From NCBI RefSeq assembly GCF_004208525.1, contig NZ_SGIT01000002.1:372001-436000 (forward strand): 64,000 nucleotides of DNA, read 5' to 3'. The position numbers and the translations under genes were made by a program. The notes under the pieces were generated by a model that did not search any database, was not told the origin of the DNA, and worked only from the letters and a program-made list of their open reading frames with translations. Origin of the DNA: Sphingobacterium corticibacterium (GTDB taxonomy: Bacteria > Bacteroidota > Bacteroidia > Sphingobacteriales > Sphingobacteriaceae). This document shows positions 34,937 to 45,300 of the stretch, piece after piece. How positions within the stretch are numbered: position 1 is the first letter of the stretch; every line of letters starts with the position of its first letter.

Positions 34937-35893
34937 ATGAAAAATAAAGCCCCATTTTCTTTTTATATAATAGCGCTACATTTTCTATTATTTATTCCCT
35001 TTCAATCTGTTTTAGCACAGATCAACCAAGAAAACCTAAAAAAACACATCTATTATTTAGCTGACGACAAGATGCAAGGCCGTGGCACGGGTTCTAAACA
35101 GGTCAAAAAAGCAGCAGAATATATTGAAAAGCATTTTAAGCAATACGGACTAAAACCTAAGGGAGAAAAAGGCTACCGTCAATCTTTCGAAGCGCGGGTA
35201 CGCCGCGTCGTAGTAAAAGACAGTATTCGCCAAGCACACAACGTTATCGGTTACATTGATAACGACGCCCCGTATACCATCGTTATCGGCGCGCATTACG
35301 ATCATTTAGGAGAAGGCCATCAAGGTGGCTCAAGGGATTCGCTCGGTGTGGGGCAAATCCATAATGGTGCGGATGACAATGCGTCTGGTGTTGCAGGTTT
35401 ATTAGAACTCGCCCGCCATTACAGTAGCAACGCTATCATGGAGCCCTTCAATTTATTATTTATTGCTTTCGGAGCAGAAGAACTTGGATTGGTAGGCTCT
35501 CGATATTTTACGGATAATCCTACGATTCCATTGGAAAACATCCATTGGATGTTGAATATGGATATGATTGGTCGATACAATGCCGATAATGGTGTTGCCG
35601 TTATAGGCTATGGAACCAGTTCGAAATTTCCTACCATTTTTGAAAATATAACAAGCGATATCAAATTTAATCTCAGTCGTGACGGAAACGGTGGTTCTGA
35701 CCAAACTTCCTTTTATAAAAAAAACATTCCTGTCTTGTTTTTCCATACTGGGGGCCATGAGGACTACCATAAGCCGGGAGATGATCCGGAAAAAATTGAT
35801 TACGAGGCATTGGAATCGATCTTGAAATTGGAAATTGATGTCATTAACAATTCCATGAAACAGGATAAAATGGATTTTCAATGGACAAACTAA
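34937..35893 (+). CDS. M28 family zinc aminopeptidase, secreted
   Basis: A 318-residue protein with a signal peptide (FSFYIIALHFLLFIPFQSVLAQ). The dizinc ligands are visible in IGAHYDHLG, GADDNASGVAGLLELAR, AFGAEELGLVGS, NMDMIGR and FHTGGHEDYHKPGDD, in M28 order. It probably removes amino acids from peptides in the periplasm. Its last 13 bases overlap the next gene. Confidence 0.92.
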   Translation: MKNKAPFSFYIIALHFLLFIPFQSVLAQINQENLKKHIYYLADDKMQGRGTGSKQVKKAAEYIEKHFKQYGLKPKGEKGYRQSFEARVRRVVVKDSIRQAHNVIGYIDNDAPYTIVIGAHYDHLGEGHQGGSRDSLGVGQIHNGADDNASGVAGLLELARHYSSNAIMEPFNLLFIAFGAEELGLVGSRYFTDNPTIPLENIHWMLNMDMIGRYNADNGVAVIGYGTSSKFPTIFENITSDIKFNLSRDGNGGSDQTSFYKKNIPVLFFHTGGHEDYHKPGDDPEKIDYEALESILKLEIDVINNSMKQDKMDFQWTN

Positions 35894-36804
35894 AACAAAC
35901 AATTCTTATTACAGGTGCGAACGGGTTTCTTGGGCAGAAGCTCGTTGAAAAGTTAATCGATAAATTGCAATACCGTATAGTCGCTACTTCTAAAAGCGAA
36001 AACAGGAATTTTATCCAGAAGGGTTATACCTACATACCATGTGATTTTACAAACATGGATGCGCTTCAGGCATTATTAGATGAAGTTCAGCCAGATAAAA
36101 TCATCCATACTGCAGCTATGAGTAGCGTAGAGGCTTGCGAAAAAGACCCCACACTATGTGAAAAGGTAAATATCGAAACCGTTTATCAATTGGGACAATA
36201 TTGTGCGCGACATGACAAGCATCTCATCCACCTATCGACCGATTTTGTATTTGATGGGAAAGAAGGCCCCTATAGGGAAAGTGATACGACGAACCCTTGT
36301 AATGCATATGGAGAAAGTAAAGTGACGTCTGAAACACGTTTATCATCCACCGGTTGTCGTGCCGCGATCCTGCGTACTATTTTAGTGTACGGCATAAATG
36401 GAGATCGCAATCGTTCCAATTTGGTTCTTTGGGCAAAGAAACAATTGGAAGATAACAACCGCATCAACGTCGTAAGCGATCAGTGGCGTATGCCTACTTT
36501 CGTAGATGATTTAGCGGATGCCTGTATCCTTGCAATAGAAAAAGAAGCGACCGGTATATATCATATCTCCGGCGACGAAATGATGTCTGTATTGGACGCC
36601 GTTTACCATATCGCAGATTTTTGGCATTTGGACAGGACGCTTATTAATCCAATCCGCGCCGTTGATATCGGACAAGAAAACAATCGACCGAGAAAAACGG
36701 GTTTTATTCTCGACAAGGCAAAAGCAGAATTAGGCTACTCCCCTACTCCGTTTATAAAATCGCTAGAGGAAATAGAACAGCAGTTTAGTTTTTATAACAG
36801 ATAA
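35881..36804 (+). CDS. NAD-dependent epimerase/reductase, RmlD-like SDR
   Basis: A 307-residue extended short-chain dehydrogenase. ILITGANGFLGQKLVEKL binds the nucleotide, HLSTDFVFDGKEGPYRESDTTNPCNAYGESK contains the S/T and YxxxK catalytic residues, and RTILVYG follows. The pattern is closest to dTDP-4-dehydrorhamnose reductase (RmlD), but no other rhamnose genes are present, so I give no symbol. It overlaps the M28 gene by 13 bases. Confidence 0.85.
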   Translation: MDKLKQTILITGANGFLGQKLVEKLIDKLQYRIVATSKSENRNFIQKGYTYIPCDFTNMDALQALLDEVQPDKIIHTAAMSSVEACEKDPTLCEKVNIETVYQLGQYCARHDKHLIHLSTDFVFDGKEGPYRESDTTNPCNAYGESKVTSETRLSSTGCRAAILRTILVYGINGDRNRSNLVLWAKKQLEDNNRINVVSDQWRMPTFVDDLADACILAIEKEATGIYHISGDEMMSVLDAVYHIADFWHLDRTLINPIRAVDIGQENNRPRKTGFILDKAKAELGYSPTPFIKSLEEIEQQFSFYNR

Positions 36805-36817
36805 CGACAACAAAAGC

Positions 36818-37342
36818 ATGAATAAAAAATTCGCAAAAGAATCCTATACGGAAATGAATGAACTCGTACTTCCAAACGATACGAATACTTTTGGTAACCT
36901 GATGGGCGGACGGTTATTATATTGGATGGATATTTGTTCGGCTATGGCAGCCCAAAAGCACTCCAATAGTCCTGTAGTAACCGTATCGGTGGATAATGTT
37001 TCGTTTAAACGCTCCATCAAACTAGGCGAGGTGGTTACCATACAAGCGAAAGTAACACGTGCATTTAGTTCGTCGATGGAAGTACGCATGGAGATTTTTG
37101 CACACAACCTACCGGAAGGAACCCGTATAAAATCAAATGAAGCGTACTATACATTCGTGGCTATTGATGAGAACACAAAACCTCGAAAAGTCGCCGAACT
37201 GGTTCCAGAATCGGAAGAGGAAATAAAGCTCTTCGACGAAGCTTTACAGCGTCGCGAGCTACGATTGATCCTCGCCGGTAAAATGGCAGTTAAAGATGCG
37301 AAAAGTATCACGTCATTGATCAGTGCCATGAAGACCGTATAA
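36818..37342 (+). CDS. Acyl-CoA thioesterase, hotdog fold (YciA/BACH type)
   Basis: A 174-residue hotdog protein. TEMNELVLPNDTNTFGNLMGGRLLYWMDICSAMAAQKH holds the conserved Asn/Asp active-site region, followed by VVTVSVDNVSFKRSIKLGEVVTIQAKV. It hydrolyses acyl-CoA. It lies 13 bases after the SDR gene and ends an operon that converges on the fibronectin-III gene with a 25-base gap. Confidence 0.92.
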   Translation: MNKKFAKESYTEMNELVLPNDTNTFGNLMGGRLLYWMDICSAMAAQKHSNSPVVTVSVDNVSFKRSIKLGEVVTIQAKVTRAFSSSMEVRMEIFAHNLPEGTRIKSNEAYYTFVAIDENTKPRKVAELVPESEEEIKLFDEALQRRELRLILAGKMAVKDAKSITSLISAMKTV

Positions 37343-37367
37343 TTTTACCCTTTTAAAGATCGTCCTT

Positions 37368-39341
37368 TCAGGGACTATATATCACTTCTTCGCTCCAATC
37401 GCTTTCCATCTCGTCTTGGTCGACACAGGCGACATAGTAGAGATAGTTATTCCCTTGTTTGATGTCCGTGTCTTCGATGGCGGTTAAGTTTCCCTCAAGT
37501 GTTTTGTATAATACAGGTGAGTCCGTGTTGACGACCCGGTAAATATGGTACTTCTGTATAGGCGCTTCGCTCCCATCCCAAGTTAGGTACACTTTCCCCT
37601 TATTTTCCATAACTCTTACCTTAAGTGGCGGGAGCAACTTCTCGGGAATGCGTTCGATATGGATAGGCGTGCTCAATGCGCTTTGGTTTTTATGGATAGA
37701 GACCGATTGTACCGCGTAATCATACCTATCTTTTGCCCGCAGGGTATCCACATATTCATTGATTCCGACCGTGGCAAGTGGTTCTTCAGAAAACTCCGCA
37801 CTATCTTTAGGTTTTCGATAGATATTGTAGCGGTCGATACTTCCCTCCCATCTGTCCATATCCCGCCATGTGATAGACACGGTGTTTTTATCCATCCAGA
37901 TAACCTGCAACTGATCGGGAGCGGAAACCCTTCTATCCTTATGCTCGGGGATACTGATAGCAATCAGTTCAGACATCGGGCTTAAGGACTGGGTCTTGGA
38001 TACAGCTGTGATGCCATAGTAGATGACTTCGCCGGCATCCGTTGCTGTACTGTCCAGAAAGGTCGTGACGCTATCCTTTTCGTAGGGAATCATGTTGCTC
38101 ACCTGTTGTAATTCTCCGTTGCGGCCTACAGCCCGATACACATAGTAACCCGCTACGTTGAGGCTGTCTTGGTGCATCCAACTCAACTGTGGTTTATCGT
38201 CGATGATTTCGCCCCGTACGTAATGGGGTGGAACGAGATTGACCACTCCTTGGTATAAACCCGACGTACGAGCGGAGGCGAACGACATATTGGATTCACC
38301 TTGGATTAACAGTTGATAATAGTAGTTACCCCCACCGATAACATCATAGTCGATAAATTCCGTATCTGTTACGGGCAATGTTGCCAACAACGCATAACTG
38401 GTATCGTAGTCCGCACTTTTGTAGATCAAAATATTTTGTAGTGCATAGCGCTGATCCAGTGAATCCCAGGTAATGCGAATACCTCGGTCTACGGCGGTCG
38501 TATTGATATTAAAGCCAGCATTGACATTACGATTCCCCCCTACCTGCAGCGATACGGTATCGGATGCTATACCCAAATTACCCATGAGGTCTTTACCTCG
38601 GATAAAATAATCATATCGTACGCTCTGGAGGACGGTAGTATCCTGCGTAAAATAGATGACAGAATCCTGCATTTCATTAAGTACCATCCCTTTGGTCGTA
38701 TGAATCTTTTCAAAATCGTCAAATCCACCACTTGCCTTTCGGTATAGTTCAAAGCTAGGTGCTCCATTTGCAGTTGATGAACGAAACCGAAGTTCGGGAT
38801 AGCCCTCACCCGGATCGACATCAAAGCTCCGCATCGCAGCGAAATCAATCGTGTCTAACCGGTGGACAACAGAACCGCTGTACCGATCGCCGTCTTCGTT
38901 TTCGATAATATAATCATAGCTTTTACCCAACTCTACTGATGTATCGAGAAAGGCTAGCCCAACGTACAATTTGAGGTGGGGAGCCGGCGCCGTCACAAAC
39001 TCGATCTGCGTCTCTTGATTATGCCAGTAGCTCCAAAGCATATTGACCGTGGAATCCGAGAGCGGTGAGGAGTCGGGCATATAGAACAGCAGATCATTGA
39101 TCCGCTTAGCCAGTTCCTTGGCCGACCGAACCGGATCGTGTTGCAAGACCGGTTGGTATTCAGCTTGTTGAATCTCCTTCCGAAGCACGACATAGCTTTT
39201 GTTACCAAAGTCCATATTGTTCAGGTCGGCGTAGATGCCATTCGGCGTGCTAATCATGTTGATGACGGTGGCCTGCTCTTGCCCGGACAAGCTAGTTGCG
39301 TAAAGCAAAATAACACTAAAAAAACAAACTATATTTTTCAT
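37368..39341 (-). CDS. Secreted fibronectin type III repeat protein
   Basis: About 657 residues with a signal peptide (MKNIVCFFSVILLYATSLSGQ). I start at 39341 because an upstream in-frame extension would destroy the signal and overlap the preceding gene. At least four FN3-like modules follow, each with a W or L-T-W strand and a late tyrosine corner: ITWDSLDQRYALQNILIYKS, PQLSWMHQDSLNVAGYYVYR, VSITWRDMDRWEGSIDRYNIYR and VYLTWDGSEAPIQKYHIYR. The last gene of the five-gene leftward operon, 10 bases after the giant gene. Probably a surface or periplasmic partner of the giant protein. No type IX C-terminal signal is evident. Confidence 0.85.
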   Translation of the reverse strand: MKNIVCFFSVILLYATSLSGQEQATVINMISTPNGIYADLNNMDFGNKSYVVLRKEIQQAEYQPVLQHDPVRSAKELAKRINDLLFYMPDSSPLSDSTVNMLWSYWHNQETQIEFVTAPAPHLKLYVGLAFLDTSVELGKSYDYIIENEDGDRYSGSVVHRLDTIDFAAMRSFDVDPGEGYPELRFRSSTANGAPSFELYRKASGGFDDFEKIHTTKGMVLNEMQDSVIYFTQDTTVLQSVRYDYFIRGKDLMGNLGIASDTVSLQVGGNRNVNAGFNINTTAVDRGIRITWDSLDQRYALQNILIYKSADYDTSYALLATLPVTDTEFIDYDVIGGGNYYYQLLIQGESNMSFASARTSGLYQGVVNLVPPHYVRGEIIDDKPQLSWMHQDSLNVAGYYVYRAVGRNGELQQVSNMIPYEKDSVTTFLDSTATDAGEVIYYGITAVSKTQSLSPMSELIAISIPEHKDRRVSAPDQLQVIWMDKNTVSITWRDMDRWEGSIDRYNIYRKPKDSAEFSEEPLATVGINEYVDTLRAKDRYDYAVQSVSIHKNQSALSTPIHIERIPEKLLPPLKVRVMENKGKVYLTWDGSEAPIQKYHIYRVVNTDSPVLYKTLEGNLTAIEDTDIKQGNNYLYYVACVDQDEMESDWSEEVIYSP

Positions 39342-39351
39342 CTGTATAAAT

Positions 39352-42300
39352 TTAATAATCAAAAGCATCACTATTACTACAGCTTCCAGATCCTTTGGTA
39401 AATTCGAAATCAACGCCTTTGGTACATCCACCGCCCACGCACAGGGTCAACAGTCCCATGACATCCATATCAAAGCCTTTCGAAAAAAGCGTACAATCGA
39501 GTTCCGCAGCTACCGCAGCGGAGAAGCATCCCTTGGCATCGAGTGAAAAACCGTTGTCGCTACTATTGGTAAACATCGCTTTGACCCCCACTTCGGCACG
39601 TACGTCCCCGCTGATGCTGCAACCGATGTGGGTGACCTTGGCATATGCATGAGCAAATAGCATGGCTCCTATCGATATCTGTTGATGTCGGGCCGCAAAA
39701 TTTCCGTAGATACGGGCGTCCAACCCTACTGATGCACCTACTTCCACATTGGGTATACCCAACGCAAAAGCCGCAAAATCCCCTACACCGAATTTGATTT
39801 TAAACTCCGGTAGAAAATCCCGTCTACCAGTTATCAAGAAGCCTCTTAGCCCGTTCGAATGGAACGTCGACGGCAATTTCTTAACATACGACCTGCTGGT
39901 CATCTGCTGTTCGATCTGTGGCGTCAACTCAGGATAATAACCTATGCCGATCCCCACATCCACCGGGAATATGATAGGAACCGGGGCCGTTACTTTTGCG
40001 CCGGCAAAGAAGTACCAGCCTTTGGGTTCAAACAACATTTCAATCTGTATGTTATTTAATGTAACCACACCAGCCGTCAACAAGGGCATACTGAGACTTC
40101 CCGTAACACGACCGCTCTTGAAGTCAAAGTCAAACTTACTTCCCGAGAATCCACCGTTGCCTCCTGCCAATCCATCGGCAAGATTGTCAACCGGTAGTTC
40201 CTCCATAACGGCTTTCACCGTTTGCATCGCGACTTGCTTGACTTTCTGCTCTGCGGCATCTTTCACATTGATTCCGGTGACACCTTCGATCAAGCCGTTG
40301 AGCTGCATCATACTACCGATTGGATTGCCGTCAATCAGCGAATTGACTACGCCAAGACCTTGGCCGGCAAGCCGCATACGTCCCGCTAGGTCAGCTAATA
40401 GCTGCGAACCGGATTCCGCCATAGCCATCGCCTGACCATAGGTGCTCTGTCCTTGATCCAAAAAGCCGATAATCTCATCACGCATACCCGATATCGCCGG
40501 ATCGTTCAAGACCTCATCAACCATATTGGCCGCAAAGTTCTCGGCTTCACTCTTAAAATTTCCGAGGAGTATCTCTGTTTGCTTTTTGACTTCAGCAGCC
40601 ACTCGACCTGTCACTTCATCCGTCACCATACTGACCAGATGGGTATATATTTTCTGATCAGATTTTGGCAAGGTGATGACCCCGGCCATACCCAATCCCT
40701 GCGCATTAAACAGCTGGTCGTTTTTGCCCTTGCTGATTGTTCGGAATTCCGTTCCACCATCGCCGATAAAGGAAAAATCCAGATGTGACATCACCATTCT
40801 GTTTCTACCTCCATCTTCGGCATAATAGCTTAAAGTCGTGTTGATATTGTCCGGCGCCTTGGGTATGTGTAGGTTGGTGCTACCCGTAAACACCACCCGG
40901 TCGGTTGTACTGAAAAAGGAAACCGGACGGAACGATGCTTGATTGTACAAGGTAATCGGCGCAGCATTCTTTTTGAAGCTCGTCAGTTCCTCGTCATTAC
41001 TCAATACAGATACATACTCAAATATAATTTTGTCACTTGATCGGGTCATACCCTCCAGTTCACTAACATAAGCCGCTTCGCCGCTTCTGTTCGTTAGTGT
41101 AAACTTAAAGTGTCCTTTACCAGCAACCCGTCCTACATCCGGATCGTAAATTAATACCGCTTCGGTACCGGACATCATGTTCAGTTTTACTTTCGCCGTA
41201 CCACCCAGATACAATTTATCCCGGAGATCATTGGGATCGGCATCGTGAAATATCAATTCGCCAGGGATAATGGAGATTTTCCGCAGTGCGATATCCGCAC
41301 GCCCGGTAAACAGCGTACTGTTATTCAAGATGATACCACCGGAATTTGGCGCCAGATTCCAGGACTTGCTGACAATTTTCCATTTATCCAGGTTGATCGT
41401 TACTTCCCCCATTCCGGTAAGCGGCCGGATGCCATCATGGGTAATCTGTGCCTTACCGGCTTCCATACTGATCGTGAGTCCGCCTTGTATCTTAGGGCTG
41501 AGCGTGAGGAAGAGATGTGCTCCTTCTTTATCCATAAAGGATTCCCGATCATCTTTGGTATCACTGACACCGTCAAAGCCGAGGTACTTGAACGAGATAG
41601 CCTCTCCCCGATCTCTGCTGATGGAATACTTACTAGACAGTGCTTCGTTTCCTGTACGGAATACGTCCAAAACCATTTTTTTGGTCCGATCCGTATCGCC
41701 GTAATTTCCTAAGTAGAAGTCCGTCTTTTCGATGGTCATGTAGCTCGTCGGGAAGTTAAACGAATTGTCTACCAGACGAACCTTCCCCTGTATCGTACCG
41801 GTGCTATCGGACGATAGCCGGTTAAGCACTATACCGGACGATTCGCCCATCAATTCAGCATTGTAGTGTTCAAAGGCTCGAATCTGTGTCTTTTGGTTGA
41901 CAAATGTAATCTGTTCAGTTACAGGCACAGCAATCGGTATATTGCTCGCATTGCGCAGATTTGATTTGCGGACTTTGAGGTCGGACACTTTGAGTGCCAA
42001 TCGTCTGTCAGCCAACGCGCGTAAGGCGAAATTGTCGTTTCCGGTTACCTGGATGACCTCGCCCGAGACCGTGTATTCCTCACCGTTCTGTTCGTATTTT
42101 TCCAATCGGAAATCAAAACCGTACAACTTGCTTATATCGATATTGCCCAACTCGGTGATAACAAGGTCTATATCATTTATGCTACTACTGCCGGCAACCA
42201 TATTGACCATCCGCTCGGTTCCGACATAGGTTTTTGCATCCTCGTGGTAACTGCCTTTTATTTTTGCAGACGCAACTTCTAGGGTGCCAGTACCGCCATC

Positions 42301-45300
42301 CCAAAAGGTATATTTGGGTATCAGCAGCTCATATCTGCCATTGGCATTGGTATAGGCCTGACTTTCGGAATTGGAACCTTGCCCGAGATCCAGATAGACC
42401 AAGGCATCTTTGACAGGTGTATCACTTTGGGCAAAACGTACTGTTCCGGTGATTTTGACGGCCGGCATGACGGTGATATCGACGACCCTTTCTCGAAGGT
42501 CATCCTCGCTGTGTACATTGTTTTTGCTGGTCGGTATAAATGGAATGCCATTGAGCACCATCATATACATCCCGTTTGCCGTTATTTCTACACCACGGTT
42601 TTTGACATAGATATTGAAGTTGCTCTTCGAATTGTTAACAAACTCGAATCGGGCTTCTCCACTGCCATTGGTATTCACGTGTTCTTCCCCTGCCCCCTCG
42701 ATATAGACACTTGCATTTGGTACCGTTCGCCCGTCTGTCGTTTTAACACGTACCTTAATTTTATGCTTGCGTTTTTGCAATTTGAAATCTCCGAGAAATG
42801 CGCCAGGTCCCGAAGGATTGACTGCCGCCGTGAGTGTCAGATATGCCGGATCGTAAGGCATGATGATGATAGAATCCGGACGGGTGGGCAGGTCTATAAC
42901 AAATTTTTGCCGACCGATGGCTATGAGCTGGGTGCCGACCATGAACGTCTCGTTCACGGCGGTGCTTAGGCTCTGGCTCGCCGTACTGCTGAACGTACCT
43001 TGGTTAATCGTCTGGTTGGTAGCCGCATTGACAATTTGGAGATTTCCGTTTTGGTAGCTTGGCGAGTTAAACGCACTTTGTATCACGTGGTTGTTGCCGG
43101 TGTTCAAATTAACCTTAAAGACAGTAGAAATACCTGTTGCATTTTGTCCCTGCGTGGTAGTTGTAGTCTGTATGCTGCCGTATTTTCCGATAGTTGTAGC
43201 TTTGCCGGGATTCGCTTTGGTATCCACGATGGTATTTTCAAAATTCTTAGTTGCAAATGTGACAGCATGGCCGGTATACGCAGTTCCTGTATTCGTACTC
43301 CCCTCATGTTCGGCAAAAGTATCCACCCATTTGCCATTGACTTTCATCTTTACTCTCGCCGTGACACCCCTATTGGTTTCCGCGTCCATCACGTAGCCGT
43401 AGGCATTCGTACCGAGTGGATTCAGGTCAAAATTAACATTGATCTGCTCTCCAGACAAGCCATGCGGTATGAGGGGTAAATTATCTTCGGTCTGCCGTTC
43501 GAATCCTGGGGCAGACAAGATGGATACATTATTTTTACATCCATAACAAACACGTCCTGTATTGATCACTTCGGGGTTGAAAGATTCCAGTCTCTTTGCT
43601 AATGATTCAAAGCTATAATATCCCTGTTCGTCCGTAGTTGCCCAATCTTCGAGCAGAAAATTTTCTCGTTGATTTTGATAGGTCTTGCCGTTGATGAGGA
43701 TTTGCGCCTTTACCTGCACGCCTTTAATGCCAAGTGTCGTCGTTTTATCGGTGACTCTCCCACGTATAGCCGTTGGTTTAGGTACCAGACGGAGAGCGTA
43801 ATCCAGTGTTACATTCGGATCAAATTCATGGTTGAATACAATCTCCTGATCACTTATCTGATAGCCAAACGGAGGGAGAATAGCTTTCTTTTCGTTTTCT
43901 AATGCCATATTCATGGGACTAGAACGATGATTCACCTTGTGAATCAGTCCTTCGAATGTCACCATGTCTGTCCTTCCCTTGTTGTCGGCATGGAAAACAT
44001 AGCTATCCTTGTAACCAGGTTTATTGGCGGGGAGCGTCACCACATTTTCAAAAAGAACATAGCTGTTGTTGGATGTCTCAGTGCTGTATACCATGTCCCT
44101 GACTTTGGTATAACTATACAGTGCGGAAAGCCCATTGTTGGTTACATTTTGTACCATTCCATTGTTAATCACCACACCTGTAAATGTCGCATTGACATTA
44201 GGAGTGTACATGGCTGCCATGGCAGTGATATTTCTCTTTCCAGTCGACGCTTGGCTCTGGGTACCTATTGGCTTGTTCGGCTCACGATCACCCGATAGGT
44301 TTGGCCCTTTGATGCCCTGGGCTGACAGGCTCGCGAATTGACCCGCGTTTGTCCAAGGAGCAGGGTCGGACGTGGTCACGCCTTGTATAGCAGAGGTAAT
44401 ACCGCTATTCGGCAATCCCGAATGGGGGCTGACGCCACTTTGATGGAGATCTAGGCCGGGAATGGTTGGTAACGCGGCCTTTGCTTTGGCATCGATATCC
44501 CGATAGAGGGCAACGGGCACATGAGGAAAAGCCGTTGCACTTGTCGGGTTAACGGCTTTATCCACCTTAGACACATTGACCCTTAGGTTGTATGTCCGGA
44601 CAAAAGATACCAGCGTCCCCATGTCTTTGCTCTCCCACGGCTGTACAATCACATTCTCATCGAGCGCGCAGTAATACGGCTCATCCGGAACGATGCGGTA
44701 AACCCGTCGAAATGTGACATCACTAGCGCCATACAAATCTCCGCTCATGCCATTTGTGAGCACGCCACTTTCATACGTTCCATTTAGATCACTGTTTGGG
44801 AAATCAAATTCAAAATTACCCTGCGCATCGGTCGTGACCGTTTGTAGCACTTTACCATTATCTGCTACGTCCTTACCATTGATAAATACGGTGTTGCCCG
44901 TTGCGAGCTTGGCGGGTGTCCCATTAAGGTTGACCATAGCGGATAGTGTATAGAAATTGGTTGCACCGGCCGCAACCTGCATCGTCGTATTGTTTGTATT
45001 GGACGTATTTTGTTTCTGGTACTCATAGAAGACCATCAGCTTGACTTTCATATTGGCATAAGGTTGCTCGGGCACACCTTTCATATTCTTAAAGGCGTAG
45101 TTAAGCTTTCCGGTTACCTTCGTGCGCGGCGGTGTATGCAGTTCCTTTTTTAACGTCAAGTAGGCTATTTCAGGCTGATCACGATAACCATAGTCCGTCC
45201 ACTTGCTCGCCGTGTAATTACGGGGTGTTTCCCGGTGTCCATATAAGGAACCCAAAGCGGCTTTCGTCGGGATGCCGTTCAATCCTCGCGTATTGGACGT

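Noticed and set aside
35881..36804. Calling the SDR rmlD as part of a dTDP-rhamnose pathway
   Set aside because: No rmlA, rmlB or rmlC is present in the window and the gene is far from the glycan cluster; only the fold is supported.
37368..39341. Type IX secretion C-terminal sorting domain on the FN3 or giant protein
   Set aside because: Neither C-terminus shows the PNP/GxYxL/K-pattern of such domains; export beyond the periplasm remains unproven.
41245..43479. Plus-strand open frames up to 196 codons inside the giant gene
   Set aside because: They lie antisense to a continuous 2734-codon gene with clear domain patterns, have no family features, and reflect its codon bias.
43494..43510. tRNA T-loop-like GTTCGAATCC
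   Set aside because: It lies inside the giant gene in frame, with no acceptor or anticodon stems around it.
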